Program-made: the position numbers and the translations under genes
In this document: positions 25,971 to 33,740 of the stretch, one piece after another
Layout of the letters: the number at the start of each line of letters is the position of its first letter
How positions within the stretch are numbered: position 1 is the stretch's first letter
Notes under the pieces: model-generated
What the model was told of the DNA's origin: nothing
Database searches by the model: none
What the model saw: only the letters and a program-made list of their open reading frames with translations
DNA from: CBDCWA01 sp046048295
GTDB taxonomy: Bacteria; Pseudomonadota; Alphaproteobacteria; Rhizobiales; Hyphomicrobiaceae
NCBI GenBank assembly: GCA_046048295.1
Contig: JBJOGJ010000002.1
Location: 1-42,381 of the forward strand
DNA: 42,381 nucleotides
Reading direction: 5' to 3'

Positions 25971-26837
25971 ATGACCGGCAGGGACCACACCTACAAGCTT
26001 CAAGGCAACAACGTCGGCGTTCTGCTTCTGCACGGGCTCTGCGGCACACCGACCGAAGTGCGCTACGTCGCGAACGGCATGGCCCGGGCCGGCTACACCG
26101 TGCACTGCCCCCAGCTTGCGGGCCACTGCGGATCAGCCGAAGATATCAAGGCGACGACCTGGGAGGACTGGTACCGGAGCGCCGAAGACGCACTCGATGA
26201 AATGCGCGAAACCTGCGATGTCGTCGTCGCCGGCGGACTTTCCACAGGCGCTCTGCTGGCCCTGCTGCTGGCCGCGAGACAGCCCGACAAGGTGCAGGGC
26301 ACAGCCCTCTACGCACCGACGCTTTGGCTGAACGGTTGGCTGATCCCCTGGTACGCGCGCTTCTTCCGCCTCTGCGTGCACAAGACCATCGCCAACATGA
26401 TCCCGTTCCCCGACCTGCACCCGCACGGCATCAAGGACCCACGCATCCGCGAGTTCATCCTTAACGCGCTGAACAGCGGCGACAGCTCGATTGCGGGACT
26501 GCCGGCCACGCCCGGCGGGGCCGTCCTCGAACACCGCTGGCTGGCCCAGGAGGTGCGCCGCCAGCTCGGCCGGATCACACAGCCCTCGCTCATCGTCCAT
26601 CCGCGCGAGGACGACTACGCCGACCTATCCAACGCCTGGCATATCCAGCGCAACCTCAAGGGCAAGGTCGAGATGGTCGTCCTCGAGGACAGCTATCACA
26701 TCGTAACCGTCGACCGGCAGCGCGACGTGGTGGTCGAGCGCACGCAGTCGTTCGTCAAGTCGGTGGCAACGGCAACTGGAGCGCGCTCCGCCTCGCGGCA
26801 GCGGCAGCCGCAGACAGCAATGGTCGCCGCGGCCTGA
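25971..26837 (+). CDS. Alpha/beta hydrolase (carboxylesterase-like)
   Basis: A 288-residue alpha/beta hydrolase similar to the Est30-type carboxylesterases and monoacylglycerol lipase-like enzymes. The oxyanion segment is LLLHGLCGTPTEVRY. The nucleophile serine is in GGLSTGALLA (G-x-S-x-G) near residue 89. The acid is probably Asp in HPREDDYADL, and the histidine is in EDSYHIVTVD near residue 243, giving a full triad. It has no signal peptide and is cytoplasmic. A GAGGCGGAG ribosome site precedes the ATG. A 20-bp repeated element lies 60 bp upstream. Confidence 0.87.
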   Translation: MTGRDHTYKLQGNNVGVLLLHGLCGTPTEVRYVANGMARAGYTVHCPQLAGHCGSAEDIKATTWEDWYRSAEDALDEMRETCDVVVAGGLSTGALLALLLAARQPDKVQGTALYAPTLWLNGWLIPWYARFFRLCVHKTIANMIPFPDLHPHGIKDPRIREFILNALNSGDSSIAGLPATPGGAVLEHRWLAQEVRRQLGRITQPSLIVHPREDDYADLSNAWHIQRNLKGKVEMVVLEDSYHIVTVDRQRDVVVERTQSFVKSVATATGARSASRQRQPQTAMVAAA

Positions 26838-26851
26838 GAAAATCGCACCGA

Positions 26852-26871
26852 TGTTCCGGCAGGAACAGCGC
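26852..26871 (+). promoter_or_regulatory. Repeated element copy 2, perfect palindrome core
   Basis: This copy reads TGTTCC-GGCA-GGAACAGCGC; TGTTCC and GGAACA are exact inverted repeats. It lies 66 bp before the ATG at 26938. It is the best guide to the symmetric form of the element. Confidence 0.5.
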
Positions 26872-26937
26872 TGGCCGGCCCGAGAGACCACTCTAAGCCA
26901 AGAACAAACGAATTCGCCCGAACCAGGAGTAAGACAA

Positions 26938-27558
26938 ATGAAGCGGATGATAATCGCGATCGCAGCAGGGCTCGTTGCAGCAACGGCATTCACTGCGCCC
27001 GAGGCCCGAGCCGGCGGCTTCGGCATCCACCTGAGCCCCGTATTCATCCCGACGCCGCGCTTCCACGGCAACGGCTATGCGCGCCGCAACTGGCGTCATC
27101 GCTACGAGGACCGCTATGAGCGCCGCGAGCGCCGCATGCGGGCCGAACGGCTCTACGAGCAGAAGCGTCGGCGCGCCGCCATTGCCCGCGAGCGCGCGGC
27201 AGAAGCCAAGCGGCGCGCCGCCTCGGCCGCCGCCGCCGAACACGCAGCAGAGCAGAAGCGGATCGCAGCCGCGGAGGCCGCTGCGGCCCTCGCCGCCGCC
27301 AGCCCGCCGCCCCTTCCGGCAAGGAAAGTCGTGACAGCGGCCATCTCGCCGGTACCCACGGAAGCCCTGCTCACCCGCCAGGAGACCAGGCCGAGACCGA
27401 ACCGGGAAGGCGCGGTGGCCTCGTCGAACGATACCGATGGCCAGTCGGTCGTCATCGAGCCCGTGCAGCCGGAAGCATCGAGCGAACCGGCCGCGCTTGG
27501 CTGCAAGATGTTCCTGCCGGGAGCCGGACTGACCGTCTCGGTGCCCTGCGAGAATTGA
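26938..27558 (+). CDS. Secreted Arg/Ala-rich coiled-coil protein
   Basis: The 206-residue product has a signal peptide (MKRMIIAIAAGLVAATAFTA, cleavage near ARAGG). A strongly basic, aromatic region follows, with many Arg-Tyr pairs (about residues 35-75), then a long Ala/Glu/Lys/Arg helix likely to form a coiled coil (about 75-125), then a Pro-rich spacer. The last 20 residues contain two cysteines in the pattern C-x3-LP-x5-L..VPC, which also ends the DUF2147 protein at 35517. No family was recognised. An AGGAG site precedes ATG 26938. It lies 68 bp before the ABC permease gene. Confidence 0.75.
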   Translation: MKRMIIAIAAGLVAATAFTAPEARAGGFGIHLSPVFIPTPRFHGNGYARRNWRHRYEDRYERRERRMRAERLYEQKRRRAAIARERAAEAKRRAASAAAAEHAAEQKRIAAAEAAAALAAASPPPLPARKVVTAAISPVPTEALLTRQETRPRPNREGAVASSNDTDGQSVVIEPVQPEASSEPAALGCKMFLPGAGLTVSVPCEN

Positions 27559-27566
27559 GACCAAAC

Positions 27567-27602
27567 GGGCCGCCGCAGGGACCTAGGTCCAGGTAGCGGC
27601 CC
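27567..27602 (+). terminator. Composite hairpin before the ABC permease gene
   Basis: Outer arms GGGCCGC (27567-27573) and GCGGCCC (27596-27602) enclose a perfect 12-bp palindrome GGACCTAGGTCC (27579-27590). It sits just after the stop of the secreted-protein gene. No T-tract follows, so full termination is doubtful; attenuation or mRNA stabilisation is possible. Confidence 0.45.
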
Positions 27603-27626
27603 AATCTGAAAGCAAGGGGAAGTACA

Positions 27627-28802
27627 ATGTCTAGCCGCAAATCACACCGTAAGGGATTGACCCGCCTCGTCCGCATGGCGCCGACGCTGGCCTTCAAGAA
27701 CCTCATTCACGACCGCCTCAGCCTTCTGGTTACACTCGTCGGTATCGTTTTCTCGGTGGTGCTGGTCGCCATCCAGTGCGGCCTCTACCTGGGCTCCGAA
27801 CGCACCATCTCGGCGGTCCTCGATGAGACCAAGGGCGACCTCTGGATCGTTCCGCTCGGCACCAAGAGCTTCGACGACCCGACATTCCTGAAAGGACGCG
27901 AAAAGTATGCCGCTCTGTCGACGCCGGGCGTCGCGGGTGTCGAGGATCTGGTTGTCGGCTTTGCCGGCTGGCGCAAGCCGAATGGCGGCATAACCGCCGT
28001 ACTGGTGGTCGGATCCGACTTCGACAAGGGCGGCCTTGCGCCCTGGAACCTGACCCAGGGTAGCGTTGGCGCATTGAAGGCTCCGGACGCGGTCGCCGTC
28101 GATGAGACCTACTTCACGGACCTCGGGATCACCAGGGCCGGGGCCACGGCAGAGATCAACGGCCGAAAGGTGACTGTCGCCGCTGTAACCAAGGGAATTC
28201 GCTCGTTTACCACGCTTCCCTACGTCTTCACCTCCATCGAGCGTGCTCAGACCTGGCTCGAGGCAGGCTCACATCAATCGTCCTACACGCTGGTAAAACT
28301 TTCCAAGGGCGCCGACATCGAGAAGGTGCGCGCGACGCTTGCCGGCCGGTTGAAGGACGCCGAAGTCCTGACGCATGCCGAATTCCGCAAGCGCAGCCTC
28401 GACTACTGGCTGTTCCAGACCGGCGCCGGTTCGGCATTGATCGCAGGCGCCCTGCTCGGGATCATCGTCGGCATCGTCATCGTCGCCCAGACGCTCTACG
28501 CCAGCACCAAGGACCACCTGAACGAGTTCGCCACCCTGCGCGCCCTCGGCGCCTCGGCCGGCTATATCCATCAGGTCATCCTGATCCAGGCGCTGTTGAG
28601 TGCACTGCTGGGATACCTGATGGGGCTCGCCCTGGCACTCTGGGTTGTCCATGCGACGCAGGACACCACGCTCAACATCGTCATGACGCCGAAGCTCGCC
28701 CTGTATCTCTTCGCACTGACCATCGGCATGTGCACCATCGCGGCGGTATCGGCCATCCTGAAGGTCACACGCATCGACCCGGCCAGCGTCTTCAGCCGCT
28801 GA
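27627..28802 (+). CDS. ABC transporter permease (DevC/MacB-like, FtsX domain)
   Basis: A 391-residue membrane protein of the DevC type, the permease of heterocyst-type or MacB-like exporters. One helix lies near residues 27-47 (LVTLVGIVFSVVLVAIQCGL), then a large periplasmic domain (about 50-265), then three helices in an FtsX-like C-terminal domain (from about 270), with NEFATLRALGASAGYIHQVILIQALL as the hallmark segment. Partner genes follow: ATPase at 28982 and periplasmic adaptor at 29781. A strong terminator lies between this gene and the ATPase gene, so stoichiometry or timing may differ. Confidence 0.9.
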   Translation: MSSRKSHRKGLTRLVRMAPTLAFKNLIHDRLSLLVTLVGIVFSVVLVAIQCGLYLGSERTISAVLDETKGDLWIVPLGTKSFDDPTFLKGREKYAALSTPGVAGVEDLVVGFAGWRKPNGGITAVLVVGSDFDKGGLAPWNLTQGSVGALKAPDAVAVDETYFTDLGITRAGATAEINGRKVTVAAVTKGIRSFTTLPYVFTSIERAQTWLEAGSHQSSYTLVKLSKGADIEKVRATLAGRLKDAEVLTHAEFRKRSLDYWLFQTGAGSALIAGALLGIIVGIVIVAQTLYASTKDHLNEFATLRALGASAGYIHQVILIQALLSALLGYLMGLALALWVVHATQDTTLNIVMTPKLALYLFALTIGMCTIAAVSAILKVTRIDPASVFSR

Positions 28803-28857
28803 ACACCGATCCAGCTACGAGCCGACGGCGGCATCCCCTTGCCCGCCAGGCTCTCCG

Positions 28858-28895
28858 GTCCGGGGCCCAGCACAGGGCCCCGGACTTCTTTTTTT
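28858..28895 (+). terminator. Strong Rho-independent terminator inside the ABC exporter locus
   Basis: GTCCGGGGCCC (28858-28868) and GGGCCCCGGAC (28875-28885) form a perfect 11-bp stem with a six-base loop, followed by TTCTTTTTTT. It ends the permease transcript before its ATPase partner gene, which has its own upstream element. Confidence 0.9.
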
Positions 28896-28899
28896 GCCC

Positions 28900-28919
28900 T
28901 GTAACCGCCGGAACAGCGC
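28900..28919 (+). promoter_or_regulatory. Repeated element copy 3
   Basis: TGTAAC-CGCC-GGAACAGCGC starts five bases after the terminator T-tract and 62 bp before the ATPase ATG. Beyond the 20 bp it also shares CCxGCCC-type flanking sequence with copy 4. Its position directly after a terminator fits a new promoter region. Confidence 0.55.
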
Positions 28920-28981
28920 CCACCCCAGCAACCGGGCAGATTGCTGCCATGAGATGCAGACGAAGTACGGGAGATCGACCA

Positions 28982-29749
28982 ATGCGAGACACATACGACA
29001 CCGCGGGCGCAGACAACCCTCTGGCACCGATCCTGGTGGCAAGCGGGATCACCAAGGTCTTTGGCGGCGGCGAGGTCCAGGTCCTGAAAGGTGTCGACGT
29101 CGAGCTGCGGCCCGGCGAATTGACGCTGCTGATGGGCCCCTCGGGAAGCGGCAAGACCACGCTCCTTTCGATCCTCGGCTGCATCATGACGCAAACCGAA
29201 GGCGAACTGCAGATCGCCGGGCATTCGACTTCGGGGCTGGGCCGCGAGGCCTTCGCCAAGCTCCGCCGCCGGCATGTCGGGCTGGTTTTCCAGTCCTACA
29301 ACCTCTTCCCGACGCTGACGGCGCTCGAGAACGTGATGCTCGCCCTCGATGTTCGCGACGTTTGGATGGATCCGGTCGAGGAAGCGGTCAACGCCCTCGA
29401 ATCCGTCGGCCTCGGACATCGCATCGACACCTACCCGGCGAAGCTGAGCGGCGGTGAGAAGCAGCGGGTCGCCATAGCCCGTGCACTTGCAGGCCGGCCT
29501 TCCGTGATCCTGGCCGACGAGCCGACGGCAGCCCTCGACGGTGAAAACGGCGCGGCCGTCATGGCCCTTCTGTCGGAGGTGGCGAGAGACCCGACGCGTG
29601 CGGTGCTGGCAGTCACCCACGATCACCGCATCCTCTCCTACGCCGACCGCATCATCCGCATCGAGGATGGCCGCATGGCACCGGAGGAGCCGGTAACCAG
29701 GCTCGCCCACACCGCCAGATTTGAACCGCAGCAAGCCTTCGCCCACTGA
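28982..29749 (+). CDS. ABC transporter ATP-binding protein (DevA/LolD-like)
   Basis: A 255-residue ATPase energising the DevC-type permease. Walker A is GPSGSGKTT (52-60), followed by the Q-loop in LVFQSYNLFPTLTALENV. The signature is LSGGEKQRVAIARAL, Walker B is VILADEPTAALD, and the switch histidine is in AVTHDHRI. The sequence type places it in the MacB/LolD/DevA subgroup that works with FtsX-like permeases. The ATG at 28982 is chosen because the family sequence starts shortly after it; the frame continues upstream through the terminator. Confidence 0.93.
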   Translation: MRDTYDTAGADNPLAPILVASGITKVFGGGEVQVLKGVDVELRPGELTLLMGPSGSGKTTLLSILGCIMTQTEGELQIAGHSTSGLGREAFAKLRRRHVGLVFQSYNLFPTLTALENVMLALDVRDVWMDPVEEAVNALESVGLGHRIDTYPAKLSGGEKQRVAIARALAGRPSVILADEPTAALDGENGAAVMALLSEVARDPTRAVLAVTHDHRILSYADRIIRIEDGRMAPEEPVTRLAHTARFEPQQAFAH

Positions 29750-29780
29750 ATAGACAGAGCTTCAATCAGGAGACAGAACA

Positions 29781-30845
29781 ATGCTCAAATCCACACTTGT
29801 AGTTGCAGCGCTCGGCCTCGGTGGCTTCGCAGGATATATAGCAAGCACCGGTACGGATATCCTCAAGGCGGCACAGACATCGCCGGCCCCGGCTGCGAAA
29901 GTCGCCGCCACACAGGCCGACGCCGACCCACAATGGATTGTCGCCGCTCCAGGCCGCATCGAGCCGAAATCTGGTGAAATACGCATCGCACCGGGCATCG
30001 CCGGCCGCATTTCGAACGTCTACGCCAAGGTCAACGACGATGTCGTCACCTCGGAGGTACTGATCCGCCTCGACGACCGCGAAGCACGCGCCAGCCTGGC
30101 AGCGGCAGAAGCAGAAGCAGCCGCCCGCCAGAAGCAGCGCGACAGCGATGGCAAGAATTCACCCCGCGCGAAGATCAACGATGCCGAAGACGCCGTCTAT
30201 GCAGCCGAGCGCGCTCTGACAGGTGCCCGCTTCGCACTCGATGAAGCCTATGCCGCAAGGCGCAGTGGCAGCGGGTCCGCGCGTGAAGTGGAGGACGCGA
30301 GGAACCGCCTCGACCGGGCACAGAACCGCCTGCAGCGCGAAAGGGTCGCCCTGGCCGTGGCACAGAGCAAGACCGATGCGGCACTACCGACGCTGTTCGA
30401 ATCCGCCCTGGCCCGCGCCCGCGCACAGGTTGCAGCTGCAGACGCAGTCCTCGCCAAGACCCGCATCCGTGCGTCGATCAACGGCACCGTGCTCCGCCTC
30501 AACGCCAAGGTCGGCGAAATGGTGGCTCCCGGCCCGCAGATGGCACTCGTGATGATCGGCGACACCTCGACGCTCCGTGTCAAGACCGAGATCGACGAAG
30601 GTGACATCGCCAAGATCAAGATCGGCCAGAAGGTGATGATCCGTTCACCAAGCCATCCGGGCCAGCGCTTCGCCGGCAAGGTTACGGATATCGCACCGGC
30701 ACTTGGCGCCCCGCAGGTGGGGCCCCGCGGACCGCGCCGGCCGACGGATGTCGAGGTTCTCGAGGTCGGAGTGGAGCTGGGCAGGGACGTGCCGCTGTTG
30801 CCAGGCCTCAGGGTGGACGCCTTTTTCAAGGAGTTGAAGGACTAG
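29781..30845 (+). CDS. HlyD/DevB-type periplasmic adaptor (membrane fusion protein)
   Basis: A 354-residue periplasmic adaptor with an N-terminal signal anchor (residues 5-25). The biotinyl-lipoyl-like part begins WIVAAPGRIEPKSGEIRIAPGIAGRI near residue 52. A long alpha-helical hairpin follows (about 100-215) rich in Ala/Glu/Arg. The second lipoyl half is RASINGTVLRLNAKVGEMVAPG, and a beta-barrel part (LRVKTEIDEGDIAKIKIGQKV) closes the protein. It completes a three-part exporter with the permease and ATPase. CAGGAGAC precedes the ATG. The terminator at 30871 ends this transcript. Confidence 0.92.
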   Translation: MLKSTLVVAALGLGGFAGYIASTGTDILKAAQTSPAPAAKVAATQADADPQWIVAAPGRIEPKSGEIRIAPGIAGRISNVYAKVNDDVVTSEVLIRLDDREARASLAAAEAEAAARQKQRDSDGKNSPRAKINDAEDAVYAAERALTGARFALDEAYAARRSGSGSAREVEDARNRLDRAQNRLQRERVALAVAQSKTDAALPTLFESALARARAQVAAADAVLAKTRIRASINGTVLRLNAKVGEMVAPGPQMALVMIGDTSTLRVKTEIDEGDIAKIKIGQKVMIRSPSHPGQRFAGKVTDIAPALGAPQVGPRGPRRPTDVEVLEVGVELGRDVPLLPGLRVDAFFKELKD

Positions 30846-30870
30846 ACGACACAGAACAGGCTGCAGACAG

Positions 30871-30893
30871 AGGCCGCCCCCCGGGGCGGCCTT
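30871..30893 (+). terminator. Terminator after the exporter adaptor gene
   Basis: AGGCCGCC (30871-30878) pairs with GGCGGCCT (30884-30891), followed by a short TTT. The hairpin lies 25 bp after the stop codon. Confidence 0.65.
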
Positions 30894-30941
30894 TGCGCAT
30901 TCTTCGCAGTCCCGAGCCAGGACGGAAATTCCGCACACAAT

Positions 30942-30961
30942 GTATCGCCCGGAACAGCGCC
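30942..30961 (+). promoter_or_regulatory. Repeated element copy 4
   Basis: TGTATC-GCCC-GGAACAGCGC lies 63 bp before the ATG at 31025, again just after a terminator. Copies 3 and 4 are the most alike, with further matching bases (CCCRCCC and CCGGnCAnATTG) downstream. Confidence 0.55.
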
Positions 30962-31024
30962 CGCCCAGAGCATCCGGCATATTGGCAACATCAACGCCAA
31001 CTCCAACGAAGAAGGAGGCACACG

Positions 31025-31246
31025 ATGCAAGGTAGAATTGTCAAGTTCCGGGAAGATCTGGAAATCGGCGTTATTCACACCGACACCGGCGAGGCCTTCC
31101 GCTTTGCCAGCCGCGAAGTCGTCAACGCCAAGGGTAAGCTGATCGGCAGCGACGTCGATTTCCTCCTCAGCGAGCGCCGCCCACGCGAGATCTACCTCAT
31201 GCAGGGAACGCCCTGGGAAGCCTTCGCATCCAGCCAAGCCAATTGA
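31025..31246 (+). CDS. Small cold-shock-domain-like protein
   Basis: A 73-residue protein whose pattern resembles a single OB-fold cold-shock-like domain: GRIVKFREDLEIGVIHTDTGEAFRF, then REVV, and GSDVDFLLSERRPREI. The usual RNP1 aromatic residues are only partly kept, so nucleic-acid binding is a guess. An AAGGAGG site precedes the ATG at 31025. The next gene starts 26 bp later and is probably co-transcribed. A repeated 20-bp element lies 63 bp upstream. Confidence 0.6.
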   Translation: MQGRIVKFREDLEIGVIHTDTGEAFRFASREVVNAKGKLIGSDVDFLLSERRPREIYLMQGTPWEAFASSQAN

Positions 31247-31272
31247 ATACCGCCAAAGATCGGAAGAGTGCC

Positions 31273-31719
31273 ATGACCGTAAACTGGAACCCCACTGACG
31301 TCCCGTCCGTCCCCATGGATGCCCTGCGGATGCCGATGCAGATGCTCATCAACGAGGGCCGCGGCCTGGCGCTGTTGAACGGACTTTCCGACTATGACCG
31401 CACCCGGCTTGGCGATGCGTTCATCGAGCACTTCGAGGGAAGCGACGCCGAGGCACAGGCCGCCTTGATGCGTTTGGACGCGATGATCGCGGTGTTTTCG
31501 GCGCAAAGGCTCCGGGACATGCTTCTGAAAGACGGCTTTATGCTGATCTGGCAGGCGGTCGCCGTAGCAGCGAATATGCGGCTCAATGCCGAATGGGGCT
31601 TCAATCCACAGAAGTTCATCTGGGCCCTTCAGCACCAACGCCAGGCAACGCAGACTGCCCCACGCATGACAGGCGCAACACCGTTCGCCAGCGTATATGG
31701 GCGCGGGCTCGCGGCCTAG
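31273..31719 (+). CDS. Protein of unknown function
   Basis: A 148-residue, apparently cytoplasmic, largely alpha-helical protein with several methionines in the first third. No signal peptide, membrane helix or known motif is visible. The ATG at 31273 has a GGAAGAG ribosome site; a TTG at 31243 would overlap the preceding stop. It follows the cold-shock-like gene and ends 12 bp before the convergent MepA-like gene. Confidence 0.6.
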   Translation: MTVNWNPTDVPSVPMDALRMPMQMLINEGRGLALLNGLSDYDRTRLGDAFIEHFEGSDAEAQAALMRLDAMIAVFSAQRLRDMLLKDGFMLIWQAVAVAANMRLNAEWGFNPQKFIWALQHQRQATQTAPRMTGATPFASVYGRGLAA

Positions 31720-31730
31720 TGTTGCTCGCG

Positions 31731-32762
31731 CTAGGGCTTCTTTGCGGGAACAGGCGCCGGCACGACAAGCTTTGCCGGCGCGTCGAGCACGACCCTGCAT
31801 TCCGGCGGCAGTTGGGCAAGCGTCATTTCGCGCCGCGGCTTTGGTTTCACCTTAACCTCCGGCGGCTTCGGCTTCACGGGCTTCGGCTTGGGCGGCCGCG
31901 CAAGCAGTTTCATCCAGTGATCGAGTTCAGCGCCGCAGGTATCGCCTGCCGGGATGGCAGGCTGTGGCTTGCAACCCGCACTGCCCGCCGGACAGAAAAT
32001 GCGCACGTGGAAATGATAGTGGTGTCCCCAGAAAGGCCTGACCTTGCCGAGCCAACCGCGATCGGAACCGAGTTCGCCCGCTCCCTCGCACAATGCCTTC
32101 TTGATCGCCGGATGCACGAGTACCCGCTGCACCTCCGGATAGGAGGCAATGCGCTTGATAAGCTTCACCCTCACCTTCGACCATCGTTCGGGATCTACGG
32201 ACAAGCCACCTCTCGCAAGCATCGAGATCGCCGACATCTGCTCCCGCTCCTTGCGCGTGAGACGGCGATCCGGCATCGGCGTAAACCAGATGTCGGCATC
32301 GAGACCGATCTGGTGGCTTCTGTGTCCAGTGAGCATCGGCCCACCGCGCGGCTGCGAGAGGTCGCCGACCAGGAGACCGGGCCAGCCATCCTTCTCGCGC
32401 GCTTCGACCGCAAATTTTTTCAGAAGGCTGACGAGCTTCGGATGTCCCCAGTTGCGGTTGCGGCTGAGGCGCATCGCCTGCCAGGATTCTCCATCGATAG
32501 GCATCTGCTCGCCACCGGCAAGGCAGCCACGCGCATAAAAGCCGATGGCCTGCGGCCGCAACTGCGCGGCAGCCTTCTTGGCGCCGAACAGCTTCTTTGC
32601 CGCAACGCGATCGCGCGGGATGTTGCGCTCGCCGGCCTCGGCAGGCTTAGCATCCGGTATCGGTGCACCAGCGGCACCAGAAACTTCCTGGGCAGTGGCA
32701 GAGACTGCCAATGCGGCTGCAAGAAAGTACGCGCTGCAAGAACTGGAGAGAAGCATCCGCAT
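31731..32762 (-). CDS. mepA: Penicillin-insensitive murein endopeptidase (MepA-like)
   Basis: A 343-residue periplasmic enzyme that cuts D-Ala-meso-DAP cross-links in peptidoglycan, peptidase family M74. The signal peptide is MRMLLSSSCSAYFLAAALAVSA. The zinc-site motifs are in LTGHRSHQIGLDADIWF and WGHHYHFHVRI. Several cysteines (CLAGG, CPAGSAGC, CGAEL) agree with the disulfide pattern of the family. The C-terminal 60 residues are Pro/Lys-rich with KPKPVKPKPPEVKVKPKP, an unusual basic tail that might bind the wall. ATG 32762 was preferred over 32846 because the signal peptide begins there. Confidence 0.9.
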   Translation of the reverse strand: MRMLLSSSCSAYFLAAALAVSATAQEVSGAAGAPIPDAKPAEAGERNIPRDRVAAKKLFGAKKAAAQLRPQAIGFYARGCLAGGEQMPIDGESWQAMRLSRNRNWGHPKLVSLLKKFAVEAREKDGWPGLLVGDLSQPRGGPMLTGHRSHQIGLDADIWFTPMPDRRLTRKEREQMSAISMLARGGLSVDPERWSKVRVKLIKRIASYPEVQRVLVHPAIKKALCEGAGELGSDRGWLGKVRPFWGHHYHFHVRIFCPAGSAGCKPQPAIPAGDTCGAELDHWMKLLARPPKPKPVKPKPPEVKVKPKPRREMTLAQLPPECRVVLDAPAKLVVPAPVPAKKP

Positions 32763-32808
32763 CACATCACCTGCCGCCAAAGGAGAATTGGCGCGCGGTC
32801 TGCGCACC

Positions 32809-33672
32809 TCAAGATTTCGGCGATCCGGCGACCGTTGTGCCATCACGGAACGGGATCAGCAAGCTGTACGCCAACTGCACCGGCCCCGGTGCCGGAAACT
32901 GTGCCAGTCCGATCACCATGCCCTCGTGCCCCGCCGCAGGTTGCGCAACATAGGTGGAAAACATGCGATCCCAGATGGACAGGTTGAAGCCGAAGTTGCG
33001 GTGATGCTCGCCCGCCTCGATGGAATGATGCACCCGGTGCATGTCCGGCGTAACCAGGAACAGGCGCAGGACACGGTCCAGCCACAGCGGCAGCTTGAAG
33101 TTGGCGTGATTGAAGAGGGCGCAACCGTTGAGGATCACCTCGAACAACACCACCGCCAGCACCGACGGCCCGAGCGCGAACACCCAGAGCATCTTCCAAA
33201 GCATCGACAACGCGATCTCGATCGGATGAAACCTGAGCGCCGTCGTCACGTCGATGTCGGGATCGGCATGATGCATCCGATGCAGGCGCCAGAGGAGCGG
33301 CACCTTGTGCGACGCCAGATGCTGCAGCCAGATCGCAAAGTCCAGCACGACAAGCGCCAGCACCAACTCGAGCCAGGCGGGCAACCCGATCACATTGAAC
33401 AGGCCGATCCCGTTGCGCTCGGCATATACCGCCGCCGCGATGGCGACGAGCGGCATGACCACCGCACCGGTCACGAAGGGAAGCGCTGCCATCGCCCTTA
33501 CCGTGAGCGTGTCGATTGCCACGATGGACAAATTCGTACCCCAGCGCTTGATCTTCGGGGCAGACAAGGCACGCCGCGGCCAGATGACCTCCAGCACAGC
33601 CATCACGACAAGGATCGAGAGGAACGCTGTAAGCCGCAACGTCGCCTCATTCATTCCGCCGAAGAGAGTCAT
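32809..33672 (-). CDS. Sterol desaturase / fatty acid hydroxylase family protein
   Basis: A 287-residue membrane-bound di-iron enzyme of the fatty acid hydroxylase superfamily, which inserts oxygen or desaturates lipid-like substrates. Hydrophobic helices occupy about residues 10-30, 45-65 and 75-105. The histidine clusters are complete: LQHLASHKVPLLWRLHRMHH, NHANFKLP, and MHRVHHS with GEHHRNFG. It starts at ATG 33672; ATG 33654 is possible. It is divergent from the Tex30-type hydrolase and ends 46 bp before the MepA start on the same strand. The substrate is unknown. Confidence 0.88.
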   Translation of the reverse strand: MTLFGGMNEATLRLTAFLSILVVMAVLEVIWPRRALSAPKIKRWGTNLSIVAIDTLTVRAMAALPFVTGAVVMPLVAIAAAVYAERNGIGLFNVIGLPAWLELVLALVVLDFAIWLQHLASHKVPLLWRLHRMHHADPDIDVTTALRFHPIEIALSMLWKMLWVFALGPSVLAVVLFEVILNGCALFNHANFKLPLWLDRVLRLFLVTPDMHRVHHSIEAGEHHRNFGFNLSIWDRMFSTYVAQPAAGHEGMVIGLAQFPAPGPVQLAYSLLIPFRDGTTVAGSPKS

Positions 33673-33740
33673 TGCATTGCCTCTGGGCCCACACGCCCCC
33701 ATGCTGCCGCGACAGTCTTTCCAAAGAAAGGAAAATAGGC

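Noticed and set aside
28571..29746. 391-codon minus-strand open frame opposite the DevA-type ATPase
   Set aside because: It crosses the strong plus-strand terminator and is antisense to a textbook ABC ATPase.
25901..30956. EcfG general-stress promoters (GGAAC -35)
   Set aside because: None of the four copies has CGTT 16-17 bp downstream; copy 1 has only CGTC at 15 bp.
32545..33738. 397-codon plus-strand open frame across the MepA and sterol-desaturase genes
   Set aside because: His/Arg/Gln-rich sequence without motifs, fully antisense to genes with complete catalytic motifs.
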